From: Rhizomicrobium sp.
GTDB lineage: Bacteria > Pseudomonadota > Alphaproteobacteria > Micropepsales > Micropepsaceae
Direction: 5' to 3'
Length of the DNA: 64,000 nt
NCBI GenBank assembly: GCA_037200985.1
Contig: JBBCGJ010000001.1
Location: 1,712,756 to 1,776,755, forward strand
Each line of letters opens with the position of its first letter. Position 1 is the stretch's first letter. The notes under the pieces were generated by a model, which made no database searches, had not been told where the DNA came from, and was given only the letters and a program-made list of their open reading frames with translations. The position numbers and the translations under genes were made by a program. This document shows positions 36,723 through 45,936 of this stretch, in pieces.

Positions 36723-38765
36723 ATGCGACGCAGCCTTATCCTATTGGCCGGAGCCTTGAGCGTGAGCTGCGCACTCGCCGCCGACACCGCCGGAAAGCCC
36801 GAACTCGGGGCATGGGGCGTCGACCTCACGGCGATGGATACGACCGTCAAGCCCGGCGACGATTTCTTCGCCTATGCCAACGGTGCCTGGATCAAGAAGA
36901 CCGAGATCCCGCCGGAGCGCAGCGGCATCGGCGCGTTCCAGAACCTGCGCATCCTGAGCGAAACGCGAATGAGGGACATCGTCGCCGAACTGCAGACCAA
37001 GCCCGCGCTGACGACGGAAGAGAAGAAGCTCGTCGATCTCTATGACGCCTTCGTCGACCAGAAGGCCATCGACGCCCAGGGGCTGGCGCCGGCCAAGGCC
37101 GACCTCGACCGCATCGCGGGCGCCAAGACGCTGGACGACGTAGCGCGACTGATGTCGTCGCCCAGGCTGGCCGCTTCCAGCGTGTTCAACATGTATATCG
37201 GCGTCGACGAGAAGGACCCCAAGGCCTATTCGATCGTGCTGAGCCAAGGCGGGCTGGGCATGCCGGACCGCGAATATTATCTGGGCACCGAAGCCGGCGA
37301 AGTCGCGGCACGCGAAGCCTACAAGAAATACCTCACCTCCATCCTGACGCTGGCCGGCTTCACCGACGCCGACAAGCGCGCCCAGGCAATCTACGATGTC
37401 GAGGCGAAGATCGCCCAGCTCCACTGGTCGCGCGCCGACAACCGCAACGAGGACAAGACCTACAATCCGATGCCGGTGTCCGAGCTTAAGAGCTTCGCGC
37501 CGGATTTCCGCTGGGACGCGTTCTTCGCCGAGCCCGGGGTGCCGATGACCGGACCCAAGGGCGAGCGCGTTGTCGTGGTGACGCAGAAGTCGGCCTTCCC
37601 GGGCCTGGCCAAGGTGTTCGCCGAGACCCCGGTTTCGGTGTGGCGCGACTATCTGACGGTGCATTACCTGCACGCCTTCTCGGCCTATCTGCCCAAGGCG
37701 TTCGACGACGTGGATTTCGCCTTCTACGGCACGGTGCTCGGCGGACAGCCGCAGCAGCTCGACCGCGCGACGCGCGGCGTGCACCTGCTCGACAACATCC
37801 TGGGCGACGCGCTGGGCAAGATCTATGTCGCGAAATATTTCCCGCCCATCGCCAAGGAGAAGGCAAAGGAACTCGTCGACAACCTGATGAAGACCTATGA
37901 GGCCGACATCCGCACTCTCACCTGGATGTCGGACGCGACCAAGCAGAAGGCGCTCGACAAGCTGCACAAGTTCACGCCCTATGTCGGCTACACCGACAAA
38001 TGGCTCGATTATTCGACGTACAACATCGTTCCGGGCGCGCTTCTGGCGGACGTGCAGGCGGGCGCCGTCTTCGAATGGAATCGAGAGCTCAAGCGCCTCG
38101 ACGATCCGGTCGACAAGGCCGAATGGGGCATGACCCCGCAAACGGTGAACGCCTATTACGATCCCTCGGCGAACAAGATCGTGTTCCCGGCGGCGATCCT
38201 GCAGCCGCCCTTCTTCGACCCTTACGCCGACGACGCGGTGAATTATGGCGGCATCGGTGCGGTGATCGGCCACGAGATGAGCCACGGCTATGACGACCAG
38301 GGCGCGAAATACGACGGCGACGGCGCCCTGCGCGACTGGTGGACGGCGGAGGACTTCAAGGACTTCAAGGCGCGTACCCAAGCGCTGTCCGACCAGTTCG
38401 ACGCCTATGAAGCGCTGCCGGGCCTGCACGTGATCGGCCCCAACACGCTGGGCGAGGACATCGCCGATCTCGCCGGTATCACCATCGCGCTCAAGGCCTA
38501 TCATCTGTCGCTCGACGGCAAGCCGGCGCCGTTGATCGGCGGCTATACCGGCGATCAGCGCTTCTTCCTGTCCTTCGCTCAGATCTGGCGTTCGAAGACG
38601 CGGGACGCGGCGCTGCGCACGCAGGTGCTGTCGAACGAGCATGCGCCGGCCAAGTTCCGCGCCATCAGCGCGACGCGCAACACCGACGCCTGGTACGACG
38701 CGTTCGGCGCCAAGCCGGGCGATAAGTACTACCTGCCGCCGGACCAGCGGGTTCATCTTTGGTAG
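36723..38765 (+). CDS. M13-family zinc metallopeptidase (neprilysin/PepO-like), copy 1
   Basis: This 680-residue protein starts with a signal peptide (MRRSLILLAGALSVSCALAA). WGVDLTAMDTTVKPGDDFFAYANGAW marks the M13 N-terminal domain. The zinc site HEMSH begins at His517, preceded by FPAAILQPPFFDP, and the third ligand lies in LGEDIADLAG. The C-terminal half ends in YYLPPDQRVHLW. It is exported and probably cleaves short peptides in the periplasm or outside. The ATG at 36723 is preferred over a TTG-initiated frame at 36708. It is the first of three tandem paralogues. Confidence 0.95.
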   Translation: MRRSLILLAGALSVSCALAADTAGKPELGAWGVDLTAMDTTVKPGDDFFAYANGAWIKKTEIPPERSGIGAFQNLRILSETRMRDIVAELQTKPALTTEEKKLVDLYDAFVDQKAIDAQGLAPAKADLDRIAGAKTLDDVARLMSSPRLAASSVFNMYIGVDEKDPKAYSIVLSQGGLGMPDREYYLGTEAGEVAAREAYKKYLTSILTLAGFTDADKRAQAIYDVEAKIAQLHWSRADNRNEDKTYNPMPVSELKSFAPDFRWDAFFAEPGVPMTGPKGERVVVVTQKSAFPGLAKVFAETPVSVWRDYLTVHYLHAFSAYLPKAFDDVDFAFYGTVLGGQPQQLDRATRGVHLLDNILGDALGKIYVAKYFPPIAKEKAKELVDNLMKTYEADIRTLTWMSDATKQKALDKLHKFTPYVGYTDKWLDYSTYNIVPGALLADVQAGAVFEWNRELKRLDDPVDKAEWGMTPQTVNAYYDPSANKIVFPAAILQPPFFDPYADDAVNYGGIGAVIGHEMSHGYDDQGAKYDGDGALRDWWTAEDFKDFKARTQALSDQFDAYEALPGLHVIGPNTLGEDIADLAGITIALKAYHLSLDGKPAPLIGGYTGDQRFFLSFAQIWRSKTRDAALRTQVLSNEHAPAKFRAISATRNTDAWYDAFGAKPGDKYYLPPDQRVHLW

Positions 38766-38775
38766 CCGATATCGT

Positions 38776-38805
38776 GCCGCCGGGCCTCAGCCCGGCGGCA
38801 TTTTT
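38776..38805 (+). terminator. Rho-independent terminator between M13 copies 1 and 2
   Basis: GCCGCCGGGC (38776-38785) and GCCCGGCGGC (38790-38799) form a ten-base perfect stem with loop CTCA, followed by ATTTTT. It implies that copy 2 has its own promoter or receives only read-through. Confidence 0.85.
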
Positions 38806-38828
38806 CTTGATTGGATGAGGACGGTCTC

Positions 38829-40859
38829 ATGAAACGCAGTCTCGTTGTTCTGTGCGCGCTCGCCTTCGCCGGCACGGCCTTTGCCGCCGAGCCGCAGGTC
38901 AAGCCCTGGGGCGTCGATCTTTCCTATATCGACAAGACCGTGAAGCCGGGCGACGACTTTTTCGCCTATGCCAACGGCAACTGGATCAAACACGACACGA
39001 TCCCGGCCGACCGCACCTATTCGGGCGTCAACCTGGAACTCGATCTCAACAATGAGGCGCGGCTGAAGGGCCTCGTCGCCGATCTTTCCAAGACGCCGGA
39101 CGACAAGCTGACGCCCGAAGGGCGCAAGCTGCGCGACCTTTACAACGCCTATATGGACACAAAGCAGATCGAGGCCAACGGCCTTGCGCCCGCGAAGGCC
39201 GATCTCGCGGCGATCGCGCACTACACGTCACTCAAGGAGGTCGCCGGCGCCATCGGCGATCCGCGACTGGGCGTGGACGGACCCTTCGGGTTCTATATCG
39301 GCGTCGACGACAAGAATTCCGACGTCTATTCGATCAACCTCTACCAGTCCGGCCTCGGCATGCCGGACCGCGACTACTACCTGAAGACCGACAAGGAAAT
39401 CCTCGACACACAGGCGGCGTACAAGAAATACCTCGCCGACATGCTGACCATCGCGGGCGCGACGGACGCGGCGGCGCGAGCGCAGAAGGTCTACGAGCTC
39501 GAAGCAGCCCTCGCGCAGGTGAGCTGGCCGGCCGCCGACCGCCGCGACGCGGACAAGATCTACAATCCGATGACGATCGCCGAGCTGAAGGCTCTGGCGC
39601 CGGGCTTCGACTGGGACGCGCTGTTCACGGCGGGCGGCATTCCGGAGAACGGCGGCGCGCGCAAGGTGATCGTGTCGGAGAAATCCGCCTTTCCGAAACT
39701 CGCCGAGGTGTTCGCCGCAACGCCGGTCGCGGTGTGGCGCGACTATCTGACGACGCGCTATCTGCACCGCTGGGCTGCCTATCTGCCGAAGACGGTCGAC
39801 GATACCGATTTCGCGTTCTACGGCACGGCGCTGGCGGGCAAGAGCGCACAGCTCGAGCGGCCGACGCGCGGCATCCGCCTGCTCGACAACGCGATGGGCG
39901 AGGCGCTGGGCAAGCTCTATGTCGAGCGTTATTTCGGCGGCGACGCCAAGTCCAAGGCGCTCGACCTCGTGCACAACCTCATCAAGGCCTATGAGGCGGA
40001 CATCCAGACACTGGCCTGGATGACGCCGGCGACTCGCGCCAAGGCGCTCGAGAAGCTGCACGCCACGGCGCTGAAGATCGGCTACCCCGACAAGTTCCGC
40101 GACTATACCGCGCTCGCGATCGACCGCGGCACGCTGCTCGCCGACGTACAGGCGGCCGGGGTGTTCGAGTGGAACCGCGAGCTCAAGCGGATCGACGATC
40201 CGGTCGACCGCACCGAATGGGGCATGACGCCGCCGACCAACAACGCCTACAACAATCCGAATCTCAACGAGGTGGTGTTCCCGGCCGGCATCCTGCAGCC
40301 GCCCTATTTCGATCCCAATGCCGACGACGCGGTGAACTATGGCGAGATCGGCGCCACGATCGGCCACGAGATCAGCCATTCCTTCGACGACCAGGGCGCC
40401 AAGTACGATGCGCGCGGCGTGCTGGAGAATTGGTTCACGCCCGACGATCTGAAGGCATTCCAGGCGCGGGGCGACGCCATCGCGGCGCAATACGACCTGT
40501 ATGAGCCCCTGCCCGGCCTGCACATCAATGGCCGGCTAACGCTGGGCGAGAACATCGCCGACATCGCGGGACTGGCGATCGCGTTCAAGGCCTATCATAT
40601 CTCGCTCGGCGGCAAGCCGGCGCCGGTGCTCGACGGGCTGACGGGCGACCAGCGCTTCTACATCGCCTATGCGCAGAGCTGGCGCGAGCGGCACCGCGAC
40701 GCGGCGATCCGCAGCCAGGTGCTGTCCAACCCGCACAGCCCGTCGGAATTCCGCGTCAACGGCGTGGTGCGCAACATGGACGGCTGGTACGCCGCGTTCG
40801 ACGTTCAGCCGGGCGACAAGCTCTATCTGCCGCCGGACAAGCGCGTGCCGGTATGGTGA
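38829..40859 (+). CDS. M13-family zinc metallopeptidase, copy 2
   Basis: This 676-residue paralogue has a signal peptide (MKRSLVVLCALAFAGTAFAA) and the same layout as copies 1 and 3. Its zinc site HEISH begins at His513 in ATIGHEISHSFDDQGAKY, preceded by FPAGILQPPYFDP. LGENIADIAG holds the third ligand, and YLPPDKRVPVW ends the protein. WGVDLSYIDKTVKPGDDFF at the mature N-terminus shows close relationship to its neighbours. The ATG at 38829 is preferred to an upstream in-frame codon because the signal peptide then starts correctly. Only 27 bases separate it from copy 3. Confidence 0.95.
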   Translation: MKRSLVVLCALAFAGTAFAAEPQVKPWGVDLSYIDKTVKPGDDFFAYANGNWIKHDTIPADRTYSGVNLELDLNNEARLKGLVADLSKTPDDKLTPEGRKLRDLYNAYMDTKQIEANGLAPAKADLAAIAHYTSLKEVAGAIGDPRLGVDGPFGFYIGVDDKNSDVYSINLYQSGLGMPDRDYYLKTDKEILDTQAAYKKYLADMLTIAGATDAAARAQKVYELEAALAQVSWPAADRRDADKIYNPMTIAELKALAPGFDWDALFTAGGIPENGGARKVIVSEKSAFPKLAEVFAATPVAVWRDYLTTRYLHRWAAYLPKTVDDTDFAFYGTALAGKSAQLERPTRGIRLLDNAMGEALGKLYVERYFGGDAKSKALDLVHNLIKAYEADIQTLAWMTPATRAKALEKLHATALKIGYPDKFRDYTALAIDRGTLLADVQAAGVFEWNRELKRIDDPVDRTEWGMTPPTNNAYNNPNLNEVVFPAGILQPPYFDPNADDAVNYGEIGATIGHEISHSFDDQGAKYDARGVLENWFTPDDLKAFQARGDAIAAQYDLYEPLPGLHINGRLTLGENIADIAGLAIAFKAYHISLGGKPAPVLDGLTGDQRFYIAYAQSWRERHRDAAIRSQVLSNPHSPSEFRVNGVVRNMDGWYAAFDVQPGDKLYLPPDKRVPVW

Positions 40860-40886
40860 GTTCGAATTGGTAACAAGGACATCGTC

Positions 40887-42941
40887 ATGAAGAAGTTGGC
40901 TTTCGCTCTTGCCGGCCTGGCCGGCGTCGCCTGCATCGCTGTCGCCGCGACGCCACCGGCGCAGAAGCCGGAGTTCGGCGCCTGGGGCGTCGACCTCACC
41001 GGCATGGACAAGACCGTGAAGCCGGGCGACGATTTCTTCGACTACGCCAACGGCGCCTGGTTCAAGCGTACCGAAATCCCCGCCGACCGCACCAGCACCG
41101 GCTCGTTCCAGAACCTGCAGATTCTGAGCGAGAACCGCATGAAGGAGCTGATCGCGGGGCTGGAGGCGCGGGACTACGCCACGCTGTCGCCGGAAGAGAA
41201 ACAGATCCGCGATCTCTACGACGCCTTCACCGACACGGCGGATATCGAAAAGCGGGGCCTGGATCCGGTGAAGCCCGATCTGGCGCGCATCGCGGCGCTT
41301 CAAACGCCGGAAGACATCGCCAAGCTGATGGGCGAGCGGGCGTTCCCTTCCTCGTCCGACGGCTACAGCATCGTCGCCGACGGCATCGCGCCGGATGCGA
41401 AGAATTCCAACGTCTATGTCGTGACCGTCGGACAGTCCGGCCTCGGCATGCCGAACCGGGACTATTATCTGAAGGACGACCCGGCGCTGGCCCAGACGCG
41501 CGACGCCTACAAGAAATATCTCGCGACGATGCTGACGCTGGCTGGCGAGACCAAGGACGTCGAGGCGCGCGCCGCCGCCGTCTATGCGCTGGAAAACGGC
41601 ATCGCCACCGCGCAGTGGCCGGCGGCCGACCGGCGCAACGCCGAGAAGGTCTACAACCCGATGACGGTCGCGGACCTGGCGACCTTCGCGCCGGGCTTCG
41701 ACTGGACGGATTTCTTCCAGGTCCAGGGCATCGCGCCGACGCGCAAGGTGATCGTGCGCGAGAACACGGCGTTCCCGGTGCTGGCGCAGACCTTTGCCAA
41801 GACGCCGGTCTCGGTGTGGCGCGACTATCTGACGGTCCACTACCTGCACGCGATGGCGCCATTCCTGCCCAAGGTGATCGACGATGCGGATTTCGACTTC
41901 AACGGCAAGGTGCTGGGCGGACAGACCCAGCAATTGCCGCGCGAAACGCGCGCTGTGCGCCTGATCGACCAGACGCTGCCGCATCCCTTCGGCAAGCTCT
42001 ATGTCGCCAAATATTTCCCGCCGGCGACCAAGGCGAAGGCCGAGACGCTGGTCGCCAACCTGCTCAAGGCCTATGACGCCGACATCCGCAAGATCACGTG
42101 GATGACCGACGTGACCAGGCAGAAGGCGCTGGAGAAGCTGCACGCCTTCACGCCGCATATCGGCTATCCCGACAAGTGGCGCGATTTCTCGGGCCTCATC
42201 GTCAAGCGCGACGACCTGACTGGCGATGTCGCGCGCGCCAACGCGTTCGAGTGGCAGTATCGCCTCGCCCGCATCGACCAGCCGGTCGACCGCAACGAAT
42301 GGAACATGACGCCGCCGACGATCAACGCCTACTACACGCAGCTCTTCAACTCGATCTTCTTCCCGGCGGCGATCCTGCAGCCGCCCTTCTTCGATCCGAA
42401 CGCCGACGACGCGGTGAACTATGGCGGCATCGGGGCGGTGATCGGGCACGAGATCAGCCACGGCTTCGACGACCAGGGCAGCAAATACACCGGCGGCGGC
42501 ATCCTGGAGAGCTGGTGGACCGACGACGACCGCAAGGCGTTCGAGGCCCGCGTCTCCATGCTCGGCTCGCAGTTCGATTCCTATGAGGGTCTGCCGGGCC
42601 TGCACGTCAACGGCAAGCTGACGATGGGCGAGAATATCGGCGACCTGTCGGGCATCACCATCGCGCTGCAGGCCTATCACGCTTCGCTCGGGGCCAAGAA
42701 GGCGCCGGTGCTCGGCGGCTATACCGGCGATCAGCGCTTCTTCCTCGCCTTCGCGCAGGTCTGGCGCGCCAAGTACCGCGACGGACAGATGCGCCAGCAG
42801 ATCCTGTCCAACCCGCACAGCCCACCGCGTTTCCGCGTGATCGGGCCGCTGCGCAATGTGGATGGGTGGTACGCGGCGTTCGGCGTGAAGCCGGGCGACA
42901 AAATGTATCTGGCGCCCGATCAGCGCGTGAAGCTCTGGTAG
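40887..42941 (+). CDS. M13-family zinc metallopeptidase, copy 3
   Basis: This 684-residue paralogue has a signal peptide (MKKLAFALAGLAGVACIAVAAT) and the mature start EFGAWGVDLTGMDKTVKPGDD. Its zinc site HEISH begins at His521 in AVIGHEISHGFDDQGSKY. MGENIGDLSG holds the third ligand, and YLAPDQRVKLW ends the protein. ANAFEWQYRLARIDQPVDRNEW shows divergence in the substrate-facing part compared with the ELKR of copies 1 and 2. It lies 27 bases after copy 2 and is probably cotranscribed with it. It converges with the TfoX-like gene, four bases after its stop. Confidence 0.95.
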   Translation: MKKLAFALAGLAGVACIAVAATPPAQKPEFGAWGVDLTGMDKTVKPGDDFFDYANGAWFKRTEIPADRTSTGSFQNLQILSENRMKELIAGLEARDYATLSPEEKQIRDLYDAFTDTADIEKRGLDPVKPDLARIAALQTPEDIAKLMGERAFPSSSDGYSIVADGIAPDAKNSNVYVVTVGQSGLGMPNRDYYLKDDPALAQTRDAYKKYLATMLTLAGETKDVEARAAAVYALENGIATAQWPAADRRNAEKVYNPMTVADLATFAPGFDWTDFFQVQGIAPTRKVIVRENTAFPVLAQTFAKTPVSVWRDYLTVHYLHAMAPFLPKVIDDADFDFNGKVLGGQTQQLPRETRAVRLIDQTLPHPFGKLYVAKYFPPATKAKAETLVANLLKAYDADIRKITWMTDVTRQKALEKLHAFTPHIGYPDKWRDFSGLIVKRDDLTGDVARANAFEWQYRLARIDQPVDRNEWNMTPPTINAYYTQLFNSIFFPAAILQPPFFDPNADDAVNYGGIGAVIGHEISHGFDDQGSKYTGGGILESWWTDDDRKAFEARVSMLGSQFDSYEGLPGLHVNGKLTMGENIGDLSGITIALQAYHASLGAKKAPVLGGYTGDQRFFLAFAQVWRAKYRDGQMRQQILSNPHSPPRFRVIGPLRNVDGWYAAFGVKPGDKMYLAPDQRVKLW

Positions 42942-42945
42942 TCTT

Positions 42946-43323
42946 TCAGCGCGTCTTGCGCGGGCGCGCGGGCCTGACGGCCTTGCGCGCCCTTTTCTTT
43001 GCCGTCGGCGAAACTTCGGCAACAGCGAGAGCTGCGCGGGCCCATCGTGCGAGTTCGTCCGGATCATCGTAGAGCCGGTCGGGAATGGCGAGCCAGGTCG
43101 TGGTCACCAGTTCCTTGCCCTTCATAAAGGTAAAGGGCTTGCACCCTTCCGCATCGAACGGCTTGCGGCTTTCCGCATCAGTCTTGAAATAGAGCGTGTC
43201 CCGGAAGATCGAGCCGATCATCGTCGCGCCGGCATAGATACCCTCGCCGCCGAAGAACCGGCGCAGCACGATGGGGCCGAATTCGGCGAAGAGATCGTCG
43301 TAGCGGTGCGGGTCGGTCGCCAT
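42946..43323 (-). CDS. TfoX N-terminal-domain protein
   Basis: This 125-residue protein contains the TfoX/Sxy N-terminal fold: LFAEFGPIVLRRFFGGEGIYAGATMIGSI, then DTLYFKTDAESRKPFDAEGCKPFTF. A lysine/arginine-rich tail (KKRARKAVRPARPRK) follows and could bind nucleic acid. The C-terminal TfoX domain is absent. In gammaproteobacteria TfoX controls competence with CRP; in alphaproteobacteria single-domain members have no proven function. It converges with M13 copy 3. Confidence 0.85.
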   Translation of the reverse strand: MATDPHRYDDLFAEFGPIVLRRFFGGEGIYAGATMIGSIFRDTLYFKTDAESRKPFDAEGCKPFTFMKGKELVTTTWLAIPDRLYDDPDELARWARAALAVAEVSPTAKKRARKAVRPARPRKTR

Positions 43324-43363
43324 AGCTAAGGCAAGAGGGTTGGTGGAGGTCTCAATTCCAGAT

Positions 43364-43440
43364 TGTCATTCCCGCGTAGGCGCGAATCCAGTCTTGGCAA
43401 TCCGCCCAGTCGCCGGATGCCCGCCTTCGCGGGCATGACA
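43364..43440. repeat. REP-like inverted repeat downstream of sufA
   Basis: TGTCATTCCCGCG at the left end and CGCGGGCATGACA at the right end form an imperfect outer stem, with a TAGGCGCGAATCCAG arm and a GATGCCCGCC arm inside. It lies between the ends of the TfoX-like gene and sufA and shares the TGTCAT...ATGACA frame with the other repeats. It may also stop suf transcripts. Confidence 0.75.
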
Positions 43441-43469
43441 TGACTGTTTTTCTCGATGACGATCATGCA

Positions 43470-43871
43470 CTAATTGGCGGCATCCGCCGCGGGCGTGATC
43501 GAGACGCTTTCGCCGCAGCCGCAGGCCGCCGTCTGGTTCGGATTGTTGAACACGAAACGGGCGCCGAGCTTCTCGGTCACGAAATCCATTTCGGTTCCGA
43601 TAAGAAACAGGATCGCCTTGGGCTCGATGAATATCTTGACGCCCTTGTCTTCGACCACCTCGTCGAGCGGCCTCACCTCTTCGGCATAGTCCATGGTGTA
43701 GCTCATGCCGGCGCAGCCGCCATTGGTCACGCCGACGCGCACGCCCTGATACTTGCCTTCGGCATCCGCCATGATGTCGCGAATGCGCGCGGCGGCGGAA
43801 TCCGTCAGGCGGACAGCTTTGGGGCGTTCGCGACGCGGCTTCGAGGGTATCGACGTCTGGGGCGTGGTCAT
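43470..43871 (-). CDS. sufA: A-type iron-sulfur carrier SufA/IscA-like
   Basis: This 133-residue HesB/IscA-fold protein carries Fe-S clusters to apoproteins. The three cluster-binding cysteines are in GGCAGMSY and ACGCGES. A 20-residue N-terminal extension rich in basic residues and prolines (SIPSKPRRERPKAV) precedes VRLTDSAAARIRDIM. It is the last gene of the suf operon, two bases after sufT. ErpA-like members look similar; position in the operon supports SufA. Confidence 0.94.
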   Translation of the reverse strand: MTTPQTSIPSKPRRERPKAVRLTDSAAARIRDIMADAEGKYQGVRVGVTNGGCAGMSYTMDYAEEVRPLDEVVEDKGVKIFIEPKAILFLIGTEMDFVTEKLGARFVFNNPNQTAACGCGESVSITPAADAAN

Positions 43872-43873
43872 GG

Positions 43874-44236
43874 TCAGTACATGTTCAGTTCGAGTTTGGC
43901 TTCTTCGCTCATCCGCTCCGGCGTCCAGGGCGGATCGAAGGTCATGTTCACGGTGACTTCGCCGATGCCTTCGACGCCTTCCAGCGCCGACTTCACCATG
44001 CCCGGCATCTCGCCGGCGACGGGGCAGCCCGGCGCGGTCAGCGTCATGTCCACCGTCGTGTCCTTGTTGTCCGCGACATCAACCTTATAGATAAGCCCGA
44101 GTTCGTAGATGTCCACCGGGATCTCCGGATCGTAGACGGTCTTGAGCGCCGTCACGAGCTTCTCGGTGAAATCGGCCAGTTCCGTCTCGCTGAGCGCGGA
44201 AGAGGCGATATCGGCCTGGTTGGGTTGCGCGTTCAT
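43874..44236 (-). CDS. sufT: SufT / DUF59 (MIP18-like) Fe-S assembly protein
   Basis: This 120-residue protein contains the DUF59 fold: VYDPEIPVDIYELGLIYKVDV, then MTLTAPGCPVAGEMPG with the conserved cysteine, and VTVNMTFDPPWTPERMSEEAKLEL. It assists Fe-S maturation under high demand. The ATG at 44236 (MNAQPNQADIASSA) overlaps the sufU stop by four bases (ATGA), which fixes the start over an upstream in-frame codon at 44302. Confidence 0.93.
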   Translation of the reverse strand: MNAQPNQADIASSALSETELADFTEKLVTALKTVYDPEIPVDIYELGLIYKVDVADNKDTTVDMTLTAPGCPVAGEMPGMVKSALEGVEGIGEVTVNMTFDPPWTPERMSEEAKLELNMY

Positions 44237-44688
44237 TCCGATTTGGCGGCCCCGCCGCCCTCCAGAGCTGATTTCATGGTGTGCCAGGCCAGGGTCGCGC
44301 ATTTGACCCGCATGGGGAAGGCCGACACGCCGGCCATGACGTCGAGCCGCTCGCGATCGTCCTCGTCCAGACCCTCGACCTCTTCGCCCTTCACGAGGTT
44401 GAGGAAGCCGCCCATCAACTTTTCCGCTTCCGCGACGGTGCGTCCGACGATCATGTCCGTCATCAGCGAGGCGCTGGCCTGGGAGATCGCGCAGCCCTTG
44501 CCCTCGAACATGACGTCGGCGATGCGGTCGCTCGCATCGACCAGCAACTGCACCGTGACGCGGTCGCCGCAGAGCGGATTGTGGCCCTGAGCCGTGTTGG
44601 TCGCGCCTTCCAACTTGCCGAAATGGCGCGGATGCTTGGAGTGATCGAGGATCACGTCCTGGTAGAGCTCGCGGAGGGAATCGTCCAT
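44233..44688 (-). CDS. sufU: SufU-type scaffold / sulfur-transfer protein
   Basis: This 151-residue IscU-fold protein has the three conserved cysteines in NPLCGDRV, GKGCAISQASASLM and RVKCATLAWHT. The insertion between the second and third cysteine (about 60 residues) is of the SufU type. SufU shuttles sulfur from SufS, and the partner gene lies three bases upstream. A sufE is not needed if SufU has this role and none is seen here. It overlaps sufT by four bases. Confidence 0.94.
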   Translation of the reverse strand: MDDSLRELYQDVILDHSKHPRHFGKLEGATNTAQGHNPLCGDRVTVQLLVDASDRIADVMFEGKGCAISQASASLMTDMIVGRTVAEAEKLMGGFLNLVKGEEVEGLDEDDRERLDVMAGVSAFPMRVKCATLAWHTMKSALEGGGAAKSE

Positions 44689-44691
44689 GGC

Positions 44692-45936
44692 CTAACTCAA
44701 TATCTTCCGCGCCTTGGCGAGCGCTTCGATGAGCACGTCGACCTCGGAACGGGTGTTGTAGAGCGCAAAACTCGCGCGGGTGGTGGAGGCGACGCCGAAG
44801 CGCTCCATCAGCGGCTGGGCGCAGTGATGGCCGGCGCGCACCGCGACGCCTTCGCGGTCGAGGATGGTGGCGAGGTCGTGGGCATGCATGCCGTCGGCCT
44901 CGAAAGAGAGGATCGATGCCTTGCCCGGCGCGTCGCCGATCACGCGCAGCCAGTTGAACTGGCGCACGCCGTCGCGGGCATAGGTGAGCAGGTCGTGCTC
45001 ATGCGCCTTCACCGCGACGCGATCGAAGGAATTCATGTAGTCGAGCGCGGCGGCGAGACCGACGCTTTCGATGATCGGGGGCGTGCCGGCTTCGAACCGC
45101 GCCGGCGGATCGGCATAGGTGACGATGTCGCGGGTGACCTCGCGGATCATCTCGCCGCCGCCGTTGAACGGGCGCATCTGCTTGAGCAGCGCCCGCTTGC
45201 CGTAAAGCGCGCCGATGCCGGTGGGGCCGTAGAGCTTGTGGCCGGTCAGCACGTAGAAATCGATATCGAGGTCGCGGACATCGACGATCTCGTGCACCGC
45301 ACCCTGGCAGCCATCGGCCAGCACCGGCGCGCCCTTGGCGTGGGCGCGGGCGGCGATCTCCTTCAGCGGCGTCGTGGTGCCCAGCACGTTGGAGATGTGC
45401 GTCACGGCGACGAGCTTGGTCTTCGGACCGATGGCGGCGTCGAGCGCCTCGACATCGAGGCTGCCGTCGTCGCGCACGTCCACCCATTTGAGCACGGCGC
45501 CCTGGCGCTCGCGCAGGAAATGCCAGGGGACGATGTTGGAGTGATGCTCCATCACCGTCAGCACGATCTCGTCGCCCAGCTGGATGCGGGGCGCAAGATA
45601 GGAATAGGCGACAAGGTTGATCGCCTCGGTGCCGCCCTTGGTGAAGACGATCTCGTCTTCGTGGGCCGCGTTCAGGAATTTCTGCACCGTGCGGCGCGCG
45701 GCCTCGTAGGCATCGGTCGCCTTGGCGGAAAGATAGTGCACGCCGCGATGGACGTTGGCGTAGTCGCGGCTCGCGAAATCGCGCATGGCGTCAAGCACTT
45801 GGCGCGGCTTCTGGGCGCTGGCACCGTTGTCGAGATAGACCAGCGGCTTGCCGTAGATGGTTTTCGACAGGATCTCGAAATCGGCGCGGGCAGCGACCGG
45901 ATCGAAGGCGGTGTCGATCTTGCCTTGCGCGGTCAT
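44692..45936 (-). CDS. sufS: Cysteine desulfurase SufS (group II)
   Basis: This 414-residue PLP enzyme takes sulfur from cysteine for cluster assembly. The PLP lysine is in LTGHKLYGPTGIGALYG. The catalytic Cys372 lies in RAGHHCAQPLMERFG, matching the group II motif RxGHHCA. LVYLDNGASAQKP opens the protein. The start ATG at 45936 overlaps the sufD stop, and an open upstream extension in the same frame is noncoding. This is the fully equipped desulfurase of the operon, unlike the NifS-like gene near its front. Confidence 0.96.
   Translation of the reverse strand: MTAQGKIDTAFDPVAARADFEILSKTIYGKPLVYLDNGASAQKPRQVLDAMRDFASRDYANVHRGVHYLSAKATDAYEAARRTVQKFLNAAHEDEIVFTKGGTEAINLVAYSYLAPRIQLGDEIVLTVMEHHSNIVPWHFLRERQGAVLKWVDVRDDGSLDVEALDAAIGPKTKLVAVTHISNVLGTTTPLKEIAARAHAKGAPVLADGCQGAVHEIVDVRDLDIDFYVLTGHKLYGPTGIGALYGKRALLKQMRPFNGGGEMIREVTRDIVTYADPPARFEAGTPPIIESVGLAAALDYMNSFDRVAVKAHEHDLLTYARDGVRQFNWLRVIGDAPGKASILSFEADGMHAHDLATILDREGVAVRAGHHCAQPLMERFGVASTTRASFALYNTRSEVDVLIEALAKARKILS

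Noticed and set aside
40536-43067. Minus-strand open frame of 843 codons opposite M13 copies 2 and 3
   Set aside because: Antisense reading of conserved metallopeptidase genes with HExSH motifs on the other strand.
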